Origin: Bradyrhizobium sp. AZCC 2176
Lineage (GTDB): Bacteria; Pseudomonadota; Alphaproteobacteria; Rhizobiales; Xanthobacteraceae
DNA: 64,000 nt
Direction of reading: 5' to 3'
Assembly: GCF_036924645.1 (NCBI RefSeq)
Contig: NZ_JAZHRX010000001.1
Coordinates: 3,809,501-3,873,500, forward strand
Shown: positions 53,393-62,673 of the stretch, in pieces
Numbering within the stretch: position 1 is the stretch's first letter
Layout of the letters: every line of letters begins with the position of its first letter
Translations under genes and position numbers: made by a program
The notes under the pieces: model-generated
Databases searched by the model: none
The model's input: the letters and a program-made list of their open reading frames with translations, nothing else
Told to the model about the DNA's origin: nothing

Positions 53393-54112
53393 TCAATTGG
53401 TGGCCTTGGCGTTGCTCACCAGCGTCGGCTTCTCGATGTAGTTCTCGGCGAAGATCTTCTTCAAATTCTCGATCTTCGGGATGTCGTTGAAGGCAATATA
53501 GGGCTGGTTCGGGTGCAGCGTCAGGTAGTCCTGGTGATAGTCCTCCGCCGCATAGAATGCCTGCAGCGGGCCGACCTTGGTCACGATCGGCTTCTTGTAG
53601 ACCTTGGCGGCGTTGAGCTGGGCGATATAGGCTTCCGCCACCTTCTTCTGCTCGTCATTGGCGGTGAAGATCGCCGAGCGATATTGCGTGCCGGTGTCCG
53701 GGCCCTGGCGGTTCAACTGCGTCGGGTCGTGCACGACGGAGAAGAAAATCTGCAGGATCTTGCCATAGCTGATCTTCTTCGGATCGTACTTGATCTCGAC
53801 CGCCTCGGCGTGCCCCGTCGTGCCGGTGCCGATCATGGTGTAGTTCGCGGTCATCTTGCTGCCGCCGGAATAGCCGGACACCGCGTTGAGCACGCCGGCG
53901 GTGTGCTGGTACACGCCCTGCACGCCCCAGAAGCAGCCGCCGGCGATCACGGCGGTCTGGATGCCGTCGGCGGCCTGAACGTCGAGGGCGGGCGGCGGAA
54001 TGATGACGGCCTCTTCCGAGGCGCGCGAGGGGCTGATGGTAACAGCGGCGATGGCTAGCGCGCCGATGGCGGCAGCGCACAGCGACAAGCGGCTGAGTTG
54101 GCGAGCGGACAT
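53393..54112 (-). CDS. msrA: Peptide-methionine (S)-S-oxide reductase, exported
   Basis: A 239-residue MsrA with a signal peptide (SLCAAAIGALAIAAVTISPSRA), so it acts in the periplasm. The catalytic motif GGCFWGVQGVYQHT has Cys near residue 60. Other family stretches are GYSGGSKMTANYTMIGTGTTGHAEAVEIKYDP and QYRSAIFTANDEQKKVAEA, and the tyrosine-rich C-terminus YAAEDYHQDYL. The ATG at 54112 follows AGAGGAAACC. msrB begins 23 bases downstream of its stop. Confidence 0.95.
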   Translation of the reverse strand: MSARQLSRLSLCAAAIGALAIAAVTISPSRASEEAVIIPPPALDVQAADGIQTAVIAGGCFWGVQGVYQHTAGVLNAVSGYSGGSKMTANYTMIGTGTTGHAEAVEIKYDPKKISYGKILQIFFSVVHDPTQLNRQGPDTGTQYRSAIFTANDEQKKVAEAYIAQLNAAKVYKKPIVTKVGPLQAFYAAEDYHQDYLTLHPNQPYIAFNDIPKIENLKKIFAENYIEKPTLVSNAKATN

Positions 54113-54357
54113 GGTTTCCTCTTTCGGCAATGGTTGGGGGCAGTCTAAAGCGGGACCGGCGTTTCGCAATCGGCTCAATTCTCTGCCGATGCCCAAAATA
54201 CGGCGTGGGCGGCGGATTGTTACGACGGGCGCCACACGAGTTCGTGAATAAAACTGCGCTCACGCAAGGCCTTAATGAGGGGTGATCGGTGCCGCTTGAC
54301 CGATGCGGGTCGCCCTTTCCACAATGAACCTGGGGTCGCGCGCCGCGACCAAAATCC

Positions 54358-56095
54358 ATGCGCCGGAGCGTTCCGCAGATGTTGCGGGCTTTATTGCTGG
54401 GTCTCGTGATGCTTGTCGCCGCCAGTCCCGTGCGGGCCGCGGGCGATGTTGAAACCTGCCGGAATTCCACGGCGGAACCCGCAGCACGCCTCGCGGCCTG
54501 CGAGAGCGTGATCGCCGACGAGAAGATCACCGGCCCCTCCCGGGCAGCCGCCGTATGGTATCGCGGTGACTCCCTGGTGAAGAAGCGCGATTACGATGGC
54601 GCGATCGCAGCGTTCACCGCCTCCCACGAGATCGCGCCCCAGAATGTCAACGTCATCAATGCGCGCGGCATCGCCTACAGCTACAAGGGCGACGACGAGC
54701 GTGCGCTCGCCGACTACGACTTGTGCCTGCAGTTGCGTCCGACTTTCGGCAGTGCCTACAACAACCGCGGCCTGATCTTCATGCGCAGGGGCGAGCTGCA
54801 GCGCGCCCTCGATGAGTTCAACCTGGCGGTCAAACATATCTTCAACGATCAGAGCCGCTACCTGCACCATTACAACCGGGGCCGCCTGCAGGGATTGATG
54901 AAGCTGTACGACGCCTCGCTCGCCGACTACGCCGAGGCGCAAAAGGTCAATCCCGACGGTCTGCAAGTTCCGGGCTACCGGTGTGTTACCTACATCAGCA
55001 TGGGCAGGTTCGATGACGCGCTCGCTGACTGCAATGCGGTGCTGGCGAAGTCACCGAACAGTGTTTACGGGCTGACCAGCCGCGGCAATGCCTATCTCGG
55101 CAAGGGCAATCTCGACGCCGCCCTCAGCGATTACAACCAGGCGCTCAGGATCAATCCGAACTACGTTCGCGCTTATGTCGGCCGCGGTCAGCTATTCGAG
55201 AAACGCCGCAACCTCGCCGCCGCACGTTCCGACTACCGCTCGGCCGCCAACGCCGTGGCGGCGCGGCGCGACGACATCGACACCACGCTGGCGCGCGCCG
55301 TCGCCAGGGAGCGGCTGGAAGCCTTGCTGGGCACGGCTGCGCCGGCGCCTGCGGACAAGGCGCAGCCGTCGGCGCCACAACCGGCGGGGCCGCGCAAGGT
55401 CGCGCTGATCGTCGGCAACGGCGCCTACAGGAATGTCGCCCCGCTGGACAATCCACCGCGTGACGCCAAACTGCTCGCATCGACCTTTCGCGAACTCGGA
55501 TTATGTCGCGGTGACGCTGGCGCCCGATCTCACCCGGGATAAATTCTTCGCTGCCCTGCACGAATTCGGCATGGAGGCCGAAAGGGCGGACTGGGCAGTG
55601 GTTTATTATGCCGGTCACGGCATGGAAATCGGCGGCGTGAACTATCTGATCCCGGTCGACGCCAGGCTGAAGGCCGACAGTGACGCCGAGACGCAGGCGG
55701 TCGCCCTCGAGCAGGTGATCGCAGCCGTTGCCGGCGCACGGAAACTGCGCCTGGTGATGCTCGACGCCTGCCGCGACAATCCCTTTGAAAAAACCATGCA
55801 GCGGACGATTGCGCTAAAACTGGTCAACCGCGGCTTTTCCAACATCGAGCCGGAAGCCGGCTTCATGGTGGTCTACGCCGCCAAGCACGGCGAGACCGCG
55901 CTCGACGGCGATTCCCCCAACAGCCCGTTCGCCACGGTGCTCGCGCGCGTCATCAAGGAACCGAAGCTCGAGGTGCGCAAGCTGTTCGACGTCGTCCGTG
56001 ACGACGTCTGGAAGGCCACCAATCGCACGCAGCAGCCATTCACCTACGGCTCATTGCCGGGCCGCGAGGATTTTTACTTCGTGGCGGGGAGGTAG
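54358..56095 (+). pseudogene. TPR-caspase (peptidase C14-like) gene interrupted by a frameshift
   Basis: The first frame (54358 to about 55497) encodes a signal peptide (ALLLGLVMLVAASPVRAAG). Several tetratricopeptide repeats follow (for example AAVWYRGDSLVKKRDYDGAI, VNVINARGIAYSYKGDDERA). Then the start of a caspase-like domain: KVALIVGNGAYRNVAPLDN and RDAKLLASTFRELG. After CTC at 55495-55497 one G precedes GAT in another frame, which continues with DYVAVTLAPDLTRDKFFAAL, the histidine motif VVYYAGHGMEIGG and the cysteine motif LDACRDNPFEKTM. So both catalytic motifs are intact, but the frames disagree. It is a degraded gene or a sequence error. Confidence 0.85.
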
Positions 56096-56101
56096 TTGAC
56101 C

Positions 56102-56202
56102 CTCATGGTGAGGAAGCGCGTTAGCGCCGTCTCGAACCATGAGGCCACAGACGGCCTGCATCCTTCGAGACGCGGCGAAGACGCCGCTCCTCGGGATGAG
56201 GA
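56102..56202. repeat. Interspersed inverted repeat (CTCATGGTGAGGA family)
   Basis: CTCATGGTGAGGAAGCG with the facing CGTCTCGAACCATGAGG form one arm pair, and CATCCTTCGAGACGCGG with CTCCTCGGGATGAGG form another. It lies between the broken caspase gene and the convergent helicase. Confidence 0.65.
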
Positions 56203-56216
56203 TCGAATGCGTTGCC

Positions 56217-57332
56217 CTACACCACCACGCTCAGCCGCTTCGCCGCCCGCGTAATCCCGGTGTAGAGCCATCTCGCCCGGCTGTCCTGGAACGCAAAGCT
56301 CTCGTCGAACAGCACCACGTCGTCCCATTGCGAGCCCTGCGACTTGTGCACGGTCAGCACATAGCCATAGTCGAACTCGTCATAGGGCTTGCGCTGCTCC
56401 CACGGGATCGCCTCGATGCCGCCTTCGAAGCAGTCGTGGCGCACCGAGACCTTGGTGACCTTGTGGCCGAACTCCTCGTCGGGCGAGAGCCGCATGGTCA
56501 GGATTTTTGATTTCGCCCGCGGCTGGGTGCGTGACTTCACCCGCCACAGCCCGCCGTTGAACAGGCCCTTCTTGCGGTTGTTGCGCAGGCAGACCAGCTT
56601 GTCGCCGGCGACCGGCAAGGGATCCTCGATGTTCTGTTTCTGCCGCACCCGCATGTTGTAGGCGCGGCGGGTATTGTTGCGCCCGACCAGCACCTGATCG
56701 GCGCTCATCACGCGATCGGGATCGAGTTCGCTGCGCGGCACCACCTCGCTCTCGCCGTGGCGGCCGATTTCGAGCTCGCGGCCCTCGCGGATATCCATCG
56801 ACATCCGCACGATCGGGTCGTCTTGCGCCTGGCGGTGCACTTCCGTCAGCATCGCGTCGGGCTCGGAATTGGTGAAGAAGCCGCCGCCCTGGATCGGCGG
56901 CAATTGCGCGGGATCGCCGAGCACGAGCAGGGGGCAGTCGAACGACATCAGGTCGCGGCCGAGTTCGGCATCGACCATCGAACATTCGTCGATCACGATC
57001 AGCTTGGCCTTGGAAGCGGGCGCGTCGTCCCACAGTTCGAAGCTCGGCTGCTCGACGCCGGATTCCTTGGCGCGATAGATCAGCGAGTGGATGGTGGAGG
57101 CGTTGTCGCAGCCCTTGTTGCGCATCACCAGCGCCGCCTTGCCGGTGAAGGCCGCATATTTCACCTCGCCCTCGACGCCCTCGGCGATGTGCCGCGCCAG
57201 CGTGGTCTTGCCGGTGCCGGCATAGCCGAACAGCCGGAACACCGGCGGCGTGCCGTTCCGGCCGGGCTTGGCCTTCAACCAGTCGGCAACGGCCTTCAGC
57301 GCGGAATCCTGGTGCGGCGTAAACGTGGTCAT
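56217..57332 (-). CDS. RecD-like ATP-dependent DNA helicase
   Basis: A 371-residue UvrD/RecD-superfamily helicase. Walker A is GYAGTGKTT (about 36-44), Walker B is VIDECSMVD, and motif III is LVLGDPAQLPPI. The C-terminal motifs are YVLTVHKSQGSQWDDVVLF and RWLYTGITRAAKRLSVV. It is shorter than full RecD proteins, lacking an N-terminal domain, and it is not next to recBC genes. It probably acts alone in DNA processing. The ATG at 57332 (MTTFTPHQDS) is preferred to a longer start. Confidence 0.9.
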   Translation of the reverse strand: MTTFTPHQDSALKAVADWLKAKPGRNGTPPVFRLFGYAGTGKTTLARHIAEGVEGEVKYAAFTGKAALVMRNKGCDNASTIHSLIYRAKESGVEQPSFELWDDAPASKAKLIVIDECSMVDAELGRDLMSFDCPLLVLGDPAQLPPIQGGGFFTNSEPDAMLTEVHRQAQDDPIVRMSMDIREGRELEIGRHGESEVVPRSELDPDRVMSADQVLVGRNNTRRAYNMRVRQKQNIEDPLPVAGDKLVCLRNNRKKGLFNGGLWRVKSRTQPRAKSKILTMRLSPDEEFGHKVTKVSVRHDCFEGGIEAIPWEQRKPYDEFDYGYVLTVHKSQGSQWDDVVLFDESFAFQDSRARWLYTGITRAAKRLSVVV

Positions 57333-57544
57333 GGGGTCCAGATGAAGAGCAGAGCGGGCGGTGAGGCCGCGACTCAACGGAAGCGTAAAGCTAACCATTC
57401 GCGCGTTCCATGCAAGGCTGCTTCCGCGTCACGGAATTGCTGTTTCGCGGCCGAGGCTGGACTTGGGGCTTGCGGCGAATAGACTGTTTGAAAACAAAAA
57501 GCGGTCTTGCAAGCGATCTCAAACGAGCGGCTTTGGGAGGCGTC

Positions 57545-58753
57545 ATGAAATTCGGCATCTTTTACGAGCTGCAACTGCCGCGCCCCTGGGAAGAGGGCGA
57601 CGAACTGCGGCTTTATCTGAATGCGCTGACGCAGCTCGAGACCGCGGACCGGCTTGGCTATGACCATGCCTGGGTGGTGGAGCATCATTTCCTGGAAGAG
57701 TACTCACACTCGCCCGCGCCGGAATCGTTTCTCGCCGCGGCCAGCCAGCGCACCAAAAACATCCGGCTCGGTCACGGCATTTTTCAGCTCACGACAAATC
57801 ATCCCGCGCGCGTCGCCGAGCGCGTCGCGGTGCTCGATCTGCTGTCGAACGGCCGTTGCGAGTTCGGCATGGGCGAGAGCGCGTCGATCACCGAACTGAC
57901 GCCGTTCGGCCGCGACATGGAAACCAAGCGCGAGGTGTTCGAGGAAGCGGTCCAGGCAATCTTTCCGATGTTCACGAAGGTGGGCACCGAGCATCACGGC
58001 AAGTATTTCGATATCCCGTTGCGCAATGTGGTGCCAAAACCTGTCCAGAAGCCGCATCCTCCGCTGTGGATGGCCTGCTCGCAACTGCCGACCATCGAGC
58101 GCGCCGGCGAGAACGGCTTTGGTGCGCTGGGCTTCCAGTTCGTCAGCGCGGACGCCGCGCATGCCTGGGTGCATGCCTATTACAACGCGATCACCAAGCG
58201 CTTAAAGAAGCTCGCCGATTACGAGATCAATCCGAACATGGCGCTGGTTTCGTTCTTCATGTGCGCCAAGACCGACGAGGAGGCGCGCGCCCGTGCCGAC
58301 GGCGCCACCTTCTTCCAGTTCGCGCTGCGCTACTACGGCGCGTCGCAGAACCGGCAGCGCCCGGACCCCGGCACCGTCAACATGTGGGACGAGTACAACA
58401 AGTGGAAGCGCGAGAATCCGGAAGCACAGGAGGCGGCGCTGCGCGGCGGCCTGATCGGATCGCCGGAAACCATCCGAAGGAAGTTGCGGCGGTTTCGCTC
58501 GTCCCACATCGACCAGGTGATCCTGCTCAACCAGGCCGGCAAGAACACCCATGAGCATATCTGCGATTCGCTTGCGCTGTTCGCCAAAGAGGTGATGCCG
58601 GAGTTCCAGAACGATCCCGAGCACGACGCGTGGAAGAAGGGCGTGATGAGCGGGGCCATCCAGCTCGAGGAGATCGACACCGAGGCGTTCAAGGACCGCT
58701 ACGGCAAGCTCGCGGTCAACGTCGCGCCGACGCAGAAGGTGGCGGCCGGATAG
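57545..58753 (+). CDS. LLM class flavin-dependent oxidoreductase
   Basis: A 402-residue luciferase-like monooxygenase family protein. The family N-terminus is MKFGIFYELQLPRPW. Further features are AVWVVEHHF-type sequence (DHAWVVEHHFLEEYS), SQRTKNIRLGHGIFQLTTNHPARVAERVAVLDLLSNGRCEFGMGES, and IGSPETIRRKLRRFRSSHIDQVILLNQAG. It uses reduced FMN to oxidise an unknown organic substrate. The start follows GGGAGG. A small membrane protein gene follows 63 bases downstream. Confidence 0.92.
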   Translation: MKFGIFYELQLPRPWEEGDELRLYLNALTQLETADRLGYDHAWVVEHHFLEEYSHSPAPESFLAAASQRTKNIRLGHGIFQLTTNHPARVAERVAVLDLLSNGRCEFGMGESASITELTPFGRDMETKREVFEEAVQAIFPMFTKVGTEHHGKYFDIPLRNVVPKPVQKPHPPLWMACSQLPTIERAGENGFGALGFQFVSADAAHAWVHAYYNAITKRLKKLADYEINPNMALVSFFMCAKTDEEARARADGATFFQFALRYYGASQNRQRPDPGTVNMWDEYNKWKRENPEAQEAALRGGLIGSPETIRRKLRRFRSSHIDQVILLNQAGKNTHEHICDSLALFAKEVMPEFQNDPEHDAWKKGVMSGAIQLEEIDTEAFKDRYGKLAVNVAPTQKVAAG

Positions 58754-58816
58754 CGGTTGGGCCGGTGCACTGCGGCGTGTTAACCTTGCGAAGGCTCAAC
58801 GTGGTGCGGCTGTCTG

Positions 58817-58972
58817 ATGAAGCGATTGGCGACCTGGGTATTTTATGGCATCGGCGCGATCGCGATCGCCTATCTTGCGCTGTATGCCTATGCTGTTTTC
58901 ACCGGGCGCGACCTGCAGCCCGGCGATCCCATTCACATCTTCCGTAAGCCCGATGCGCCGAATTATTCGTAG
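58817..58972 (+). CDS. Small single-pass membrane protein (51 residues)
   Basis: A 51-residue open frame at ATG 58817: MKRLATWVFYGIGAIAIAYL, then ALYAYAVFTGRDLQPGDPIHIFRK, then PDAPNYS. The N-terminal hydrophobic helix is flanked by a basic residue, giving a signal-anchor. The codon pattern is consistent with coding. No family is recognised. Confidence 0.6.
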   Translation: MKRLATWVFYGIGAIAIAYLALYAYAVFTGRDLQPGDPIHIFRKPDAPNYS

Positions 58973-58978
58973 CGCGCC

Positions 58979-59080
58979 GTCATTCCGGGATGGTCCGAAG
59001 GACCAGACCTCAGATGCGCAATTGCGCATCGGGGAATCTCGAGATTCCGGGTTCAATGCTTCGCATCGCCCCGGAATGAC
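58979..59080. repeat. Interspersed repeat, GTCATTCCGGG family, copy 3 (inverted)
   Basis: The same element as at 29198 and 52330 but in the opposite orientation: it begins GTCATTCCGGGATGG and ends GGCGATGC-type sequence with CCCCGGAATGAC. Internal GATGCGCAATTGCGCATC is conserved. It lies before the minus-strand flbD 3' end. Confidence 0.9.
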
Positions 59081-59154
59081 CGGGCTTCCTGGCTTCGCTC
59101 TCTTGCGCAAACGCTTCGCGTTTGTCGCAGGCAATGACGGCGAGGGGTCTTTGC

Positions 59155-60534
59155 TTACCCCGCCACGACAAAACGCTGATGCTCACCCGCGCCTGCCGGC
59201 GTGATCGGGATGCCGCCGTCGGCATATTCGTTCAGCTTGTTGCGCAGCGTGCGGATCGAGATGCCGAGAATATTGGCGGCATGGGTCCGGTTGCCGAGGC
59301 AGTGCTTCAGCGTCTCCAGGATCAGGTCGCGCTCGACGTCGGCGACGGTGCGGCCGACCAAAGCGCGGGTCACCTGCTCGGCGGCGAAGGTGGCGTGCGC
59401 CACTGCGGGCGCGGTCTTGGCGAGATCGAGGCGGTCGCCGTCGGGCGTTAGAATAGCTTCAGGCCCGATCTCGTCGCCCTGCGCCATCAGCACCGAGCGG
59501 TGCATGGTGTTTTCCAGTTCGCGAACGTTGCCCTGCCAACGGTTCGATGTCAGTACCCGCCGGGCGTCGGCCGAGATCGGCCGCAGCGGCACGCCGTTGG
59601 CGTCGGCGTATTTCTTGGCGAAGTGCTGCGCCAGTTCGAGGATGTCGGCCGGACGGTCGCGCAGCGGCGGGATCTTCAGATTGACGACGTTGAGGCGGAA
59701 CAGCAGGTCCTCACGGAAAGTGCCTTCGCGCACGGCTTCAGAGAGATTGCGGTTGGAAGTGGCGATGATGCGGATATCGACCGGAACCGGCTTGGTGCCG
59801 CCGACGCGGTCGATCACGCGTTCCTGAATTGCGCGCAGCAGCTTGGATTGCAGGCGGACGTCCATCTCCGAGATTTCGTCGAGCAGCAGTGTGCCGCCGG
59901 TGGCCTCCTCGAACTTGCCGATGCGGCGTGCGACGGCGCCGGTGAAGGCGCCCTTCTCATGGCCGAACAATTCGGACTCCAGCAGGTGTTCGGGGATCGC
60001 CGCGCAATTGATCGAGATGAACGGCCGCTTGGCGCGGGTCGAGCGGGAGTGGACATAGCGTGCCAGCACTTCCTTGCCGGTGCCGGATTCGCCGGTGATC
60101 ATGACGGAGGCATCCGAGCCTGCGATCTGCTGCGCCAGCTTGATGACCTTGCCCATGGCCTCGTCGCGATAGACCAGGTCGCGGGAATCATTGGCGACCG
60201 CGGCGAGGACGGCTGCGATCAGTTCGGGATCGGGCGGCAGCGGGATGTATTCCTTGGCGCCGGCATGGATCGCGGCGACCGCGGCGCGGGCGTCGTTGGA
60301 GATGCCGCAGGCCACGATCGGCACGTGAATGTGCTCGGCTTCCAGTCGCATCACCAGGTCGCGGATGTCGAGGGCGACATCGACCAGCAGCAGGTCGGCG
60401 CCCTTGCCGCCGCGCAGCACGGCCATCGCCTGTTCGATCGCCTCGGCATGGGTCACCGAAGCCCCGTTATCCATCGCGATCTTGGTGGCGGTCGTGAGCT
60501 GGCCCTTCAATGTGCCAACGATGAGAAGCCGCAT
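59155..60534 (-). CDS. flbD: Sigma-54-dependent flagellar regulator FlbD
   Basis: A 459-residue sigma-54 activator. A receiver-like N-terminal domain (about 1-115) lacks key acidic pocket residues (it starts MRLLIVGTLKGQ rather than with DD) and the switch lysine. Asp 52 remains, so phosphorylation is doubtful. Then comes the AAA+ domain, with Walker A GESGTGKE (about 148-155) and the GAFTGA loop (about 195-200) that contacts sigma-54. A Fis-type helix-turn-helix (NRTHAANILGISIRTLRNKL) ends the protein. In Caulobacter FlbD activates late flagellar genes. It follows fliN by 54 bases. Confidence 0.93.
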   Translation of the reverse strand: MRLLIVGTLKGQLTTATKIAMDNGASVTHAEAIEQAMAVLRGGKGADLLLVDVALDIRDLVMRLEAEHIHVPIVACGISNDARAAVAAIHAGAKEYIPLPPDPELIAAVLAAVANDSRDLVYRDEAMGKVIKLAQQIAGSDASVMITGESGTGKEVLARYVHSRSTRAKRPFISINCAAIPEHLLESELFGHEKGAFTGAVARRIGKFEEATGGTLLLDEISEMDVRLQSKLLRAIQERVIDRVGGTKPVPVDIRIIATSNRNLSEAVREGTFREDLLFRLNVVNLKIPPLRDRPADILELAQHFAKKYADANGVPLRPISADARRVLTSNRWQGNVRELENTMHRSVLMAQGDEIGPEAILTPDGDRLDLAKTAPAVAHATFAAEQVTRALVGRTVADVERDLILETLKHCLGNRTHAANILGISIRTLRNKLNEYADGGIPITPAGAGEHQRFVVAG

Positions 60535-60588
60535 GTTTATCTCCTGTCCGTCTGTTCGCGCCTTTGAAGGCGCGTATCGCCAAAATTG

Positions 60589-60939
60589 TTAGTTGCGTTC
60601 TGCCTTGATGATTTCCGTCATGGTCACGCCGAGCTTGTCTTCGACCAGCACGACCTCGCCGCGCGCCACCAGGCGATTGTTGACGTAGATGTCGATGGCC
60701 TCACCGACGCGGCGGTCGAGCTCGAGCACGGTGCCGGGGCCGAGTTTCAAGAGCTCGCCGACATCCATCTTGGAGCGGCCAAGCACGGCCGAGACCTGCA
60801 CCGGCACGTCGAACACGGCCTCGAGGTCGGCCGCGATGCGCGAGGCCTGTTCGTCCTCGTTGTAGGCGAGATCGTCGACCGGCAGTGCGTCCGCGGCGTT
60901 GAGATCGGGAAGCGGTACCTGTGCGTCGGTGTCACTCAT
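60589..60939 (-). CDS. fliN: Flagellar motor switch protein FliN
   Basis: A 116-residue protein. After an acidic N-terminal region comes the SpoA/FliN C-ring domain: VFDVPVQVSAVLGRSKMDVGELLKLGPGTVLELDRRVGEAIDIYVNNRLVARGEVVLVEDKLGVTMTEI. It forms the lower C-ring and binds CheY-P and the export apparatus. It lies 19 bases after fliH and is followed by flbD. Confidence 0.96.
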   Translation of the reverse strand: MSDTDAQVPLPDLNAADALPVDDLAYNEDEQASRIAADLEAVFDVPVQVSAVLGRSKMDVGELLKLGPGTVLELDRRVGEAIDIYVNNRLVARGEVVLVEDKLGVTMTEIIKAERN

Positions 60940-60958
60940 GGTTCAGTCCTCATGGCCT

Positions 60959-61585
60959 TTACGTTCCGGCCTGATCGCGGGACGCCAGATAGCGCCCGAC
61001 GAGTTCGCTGATCTTCGCTTCGATGGCCGCGCGTTCCAGCACCACGCCGCCGTCGGCCCATTCGATCCGGCAGTCGCCGGTCGCAATCCCGGGCTCGGCC
61101 AGGATCACCAGCCGGCCCTCGAAGCCGCTTTGGGCTGCCCGCCGTTCGATGTTGTCGCGGGCGGCCTCGTAGAGCGCGTCGTTGATGCGAACGACGAGAT
61201 GCGGGGTGGCAACCAGATGCGAGAAGCAGTCGCTGACCAGCGCCATGATCTCGCCGAGCGGCTCGCGGGCGACCAGTTCGCTGCACAGCTTGCGTGCCAC
61301 CGCGACCGCGACATCGACGGCCTCGGTTTCCATCCTGACCTCGATGCCGGAGAAACGCGTGGCAATGCCGCGGATGGCGATGCCGATCTCTTCCAGCGCC
61401 AGCGCCGAGCGACGGTCGCTCTCGACCCGGGCCTCGTGCTGGGCCGTCTCGTAGCCGGCGCGGTAGGCACGTGCCTCGGCCTCCGCGACCTTCTGCGCGA
61501 TCTCGGCGGCGGTTGCCGCACGCTCGCGCGCCTTGTCCGGCGCCGCGAAGTCCGTGTCGAACAGGAATTTTGCAGGCGCGGCCAT
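60959..61585 (-). CDS. fliH: Flagellar assembly protein FliH-like
   Basis: A 208-residue protein between fliG and fliN. The N-terminal half is an alpha-helical, charged coil (ARERAATAAEIAQKVAEAEARAYRAGYE). The C-terminal part resembles the FliH/V-type ATPase E-subunit fold (ALYEAARDNIERRAAQSGFEGRLVILAEPGIATGDCRIEW). The ATG at 61585 overlaps the fliG stop (TGATG), suggesting translational coupling. In the export machinery FliH holds the ATPase FliI. Confidence 0.85.
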   Translation of the reverse strand: MAAPAKFLFDTDFAAPDKARERAATAAEIAQKVAEAEARAYRAGYETAQHEARVESDRRSALALEEIGIAIRGIATRFSGIEVRMETEAVDVAVAVARKLCSELVAREPLGEIMALVSDCFSHLVATPHLVVRINDALYEAARDNIERRAAQSGFEGRLVILAEPGIATGDCRIEWADGGVVLERAAIEAKISELVGRYLASRDQAGT

Positions 61586-62667
61586 CAATACACCAGCTCG
61601 TCATCGGCGCGGTTCTTGGTCAGGGTGATTTCGCCCCTGGCGGCCATGTCCTTGGCGAGGTTGACGAGCAGCGCCTGCGCCTCGTCGACGTCGCGCAGCC
61701 GCACCGGTCCCATCGCTGCCATGTCGTCCAGCAGCATCTTGCCGGCGCGCGAGGACATGTTGCCGAGGAAGAAGGCGCGTACCTCCTCATTGGCGCTCTT
61801 CAGCGCGATGCCGAGCTTGGCCTTGTCGATATTACGCATCAGCGTCTGCGCCGAGGCGGAGTCGAGCTTGATGAGGTCGTCGAAGGTGAACATCAGCGCC
61901 TTGATGCGCTCGGCGGATTCTCGGTTTTCCTCTTCCAGCGAGGTGATGAAGCGGGTCTCGGTCTGGCGGTCGAAATTGTTGAAGATCTCGGCCATCACTT
62001 CGTGGGCGTCGCGGCGGCGAGTCTGCGACAGGTTGGACATGAATTCGGTGCGCAGCGTCTGCTCGACGCGCTCGATGACTTCCTTCTGCACCGCCTCCAT
62101 CTTCAGCATGCGGCCGACCACGTCGAGCGCGAGATCCTCGGGCAGGATCGCCAGCACCCGGGCGGCGTGCTCCGGCCTCAGTTTCGACAGCACCACCGCA
62201 ATGGTCTGCGGGTATTCGTTCTTGAGGTAGTTGGCGAGCACCTCCTCCTGGACGTTGGAGAGCTTCTCCCACATGTTGCGGCCGGCAGGGCCGCGAATTT
62301 CGTCCATGATGCCGGTGACGCGATCCGAGGGCAGGTATTGCTGCAGCAGCCGTTCGGTGGCGTCGAAGGTGCCCATCAGGGCGCCGGATGCCGACATGCG
62401 CGAGACGAATTCGAGCAAAAGGTCTTCGACCACGTCGGCCTCGACGGTGCCGAGCGTCGACATATGGATCGAAAGTTCGCGCACCTCGTCGTCAGCAAGG
62501 AGTCCCCAGACCTTGCCGCCATATTGCTCGCCCAGCGCCAGCATCAGGATGGCGGCGCGCTTCGGGCCGCTCAACGGCTTGCCCTTGGGCCGGGCGTTCT
62601 GACGGCTCGCCAGCGCCGAGATGACGGTGGTGATGTCGTTGGTATTGTTGGTTTGCGGTACGGCCAT
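61585..62667 (-). CDS. fliG: Flagellar motor switch protein FliG
   Basis: A 360-residue FliG. The N-terminal domain ([22 protein letters not shown]) binds FliF. The middle region contains [28 protein letters not shown] and [24 protein letters not shown]. The C-terminal domain carries the charged residues of torque generation ([45 protein letters not shown]). Six bases separate it from fliF. Confidence 0.97.
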   Translation of the reverse strand: MAVPQTNNTNDITTVISALASRQNARPKGKPLSGPKRAAILMLALGEQYGGKVWGLLADDEVRELSIHMSTLGTVEADVVEDLLLEFVSRMSASGALMGTFDATERLLQQYLPSDRVTGIMDEIRGPAGRNMWEKLSNVQEEVLANYLKNEYPQTIAVVLSKLRPEHAARVLAILPEDLALDVVGRMLKMEAVQKEVIERVEQTLRTEFMSNLSQTRRRDAHEVMAEIFNNFDRQTETRFITSLEEENRESAERIKALMFTFDDLIKLDSASAQTLMRNIDKAKLGIALKSANEEVRAFFLGNMSSRAGKMLLDDMAAMGPVRLRDVDEAQALLVNLAKDMAARGEITLTKNRADDELVY

Positions 62668-62673
62668 GTCAGG

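Noticed and set aside
56217..57332. RecD subunit of a RecBCD nuclease
   Set aside because: The protein is short, lacks the RecD N-terminal region, and no recB or recC lies nearby; a stand-alone RecD-like helicase fits better.
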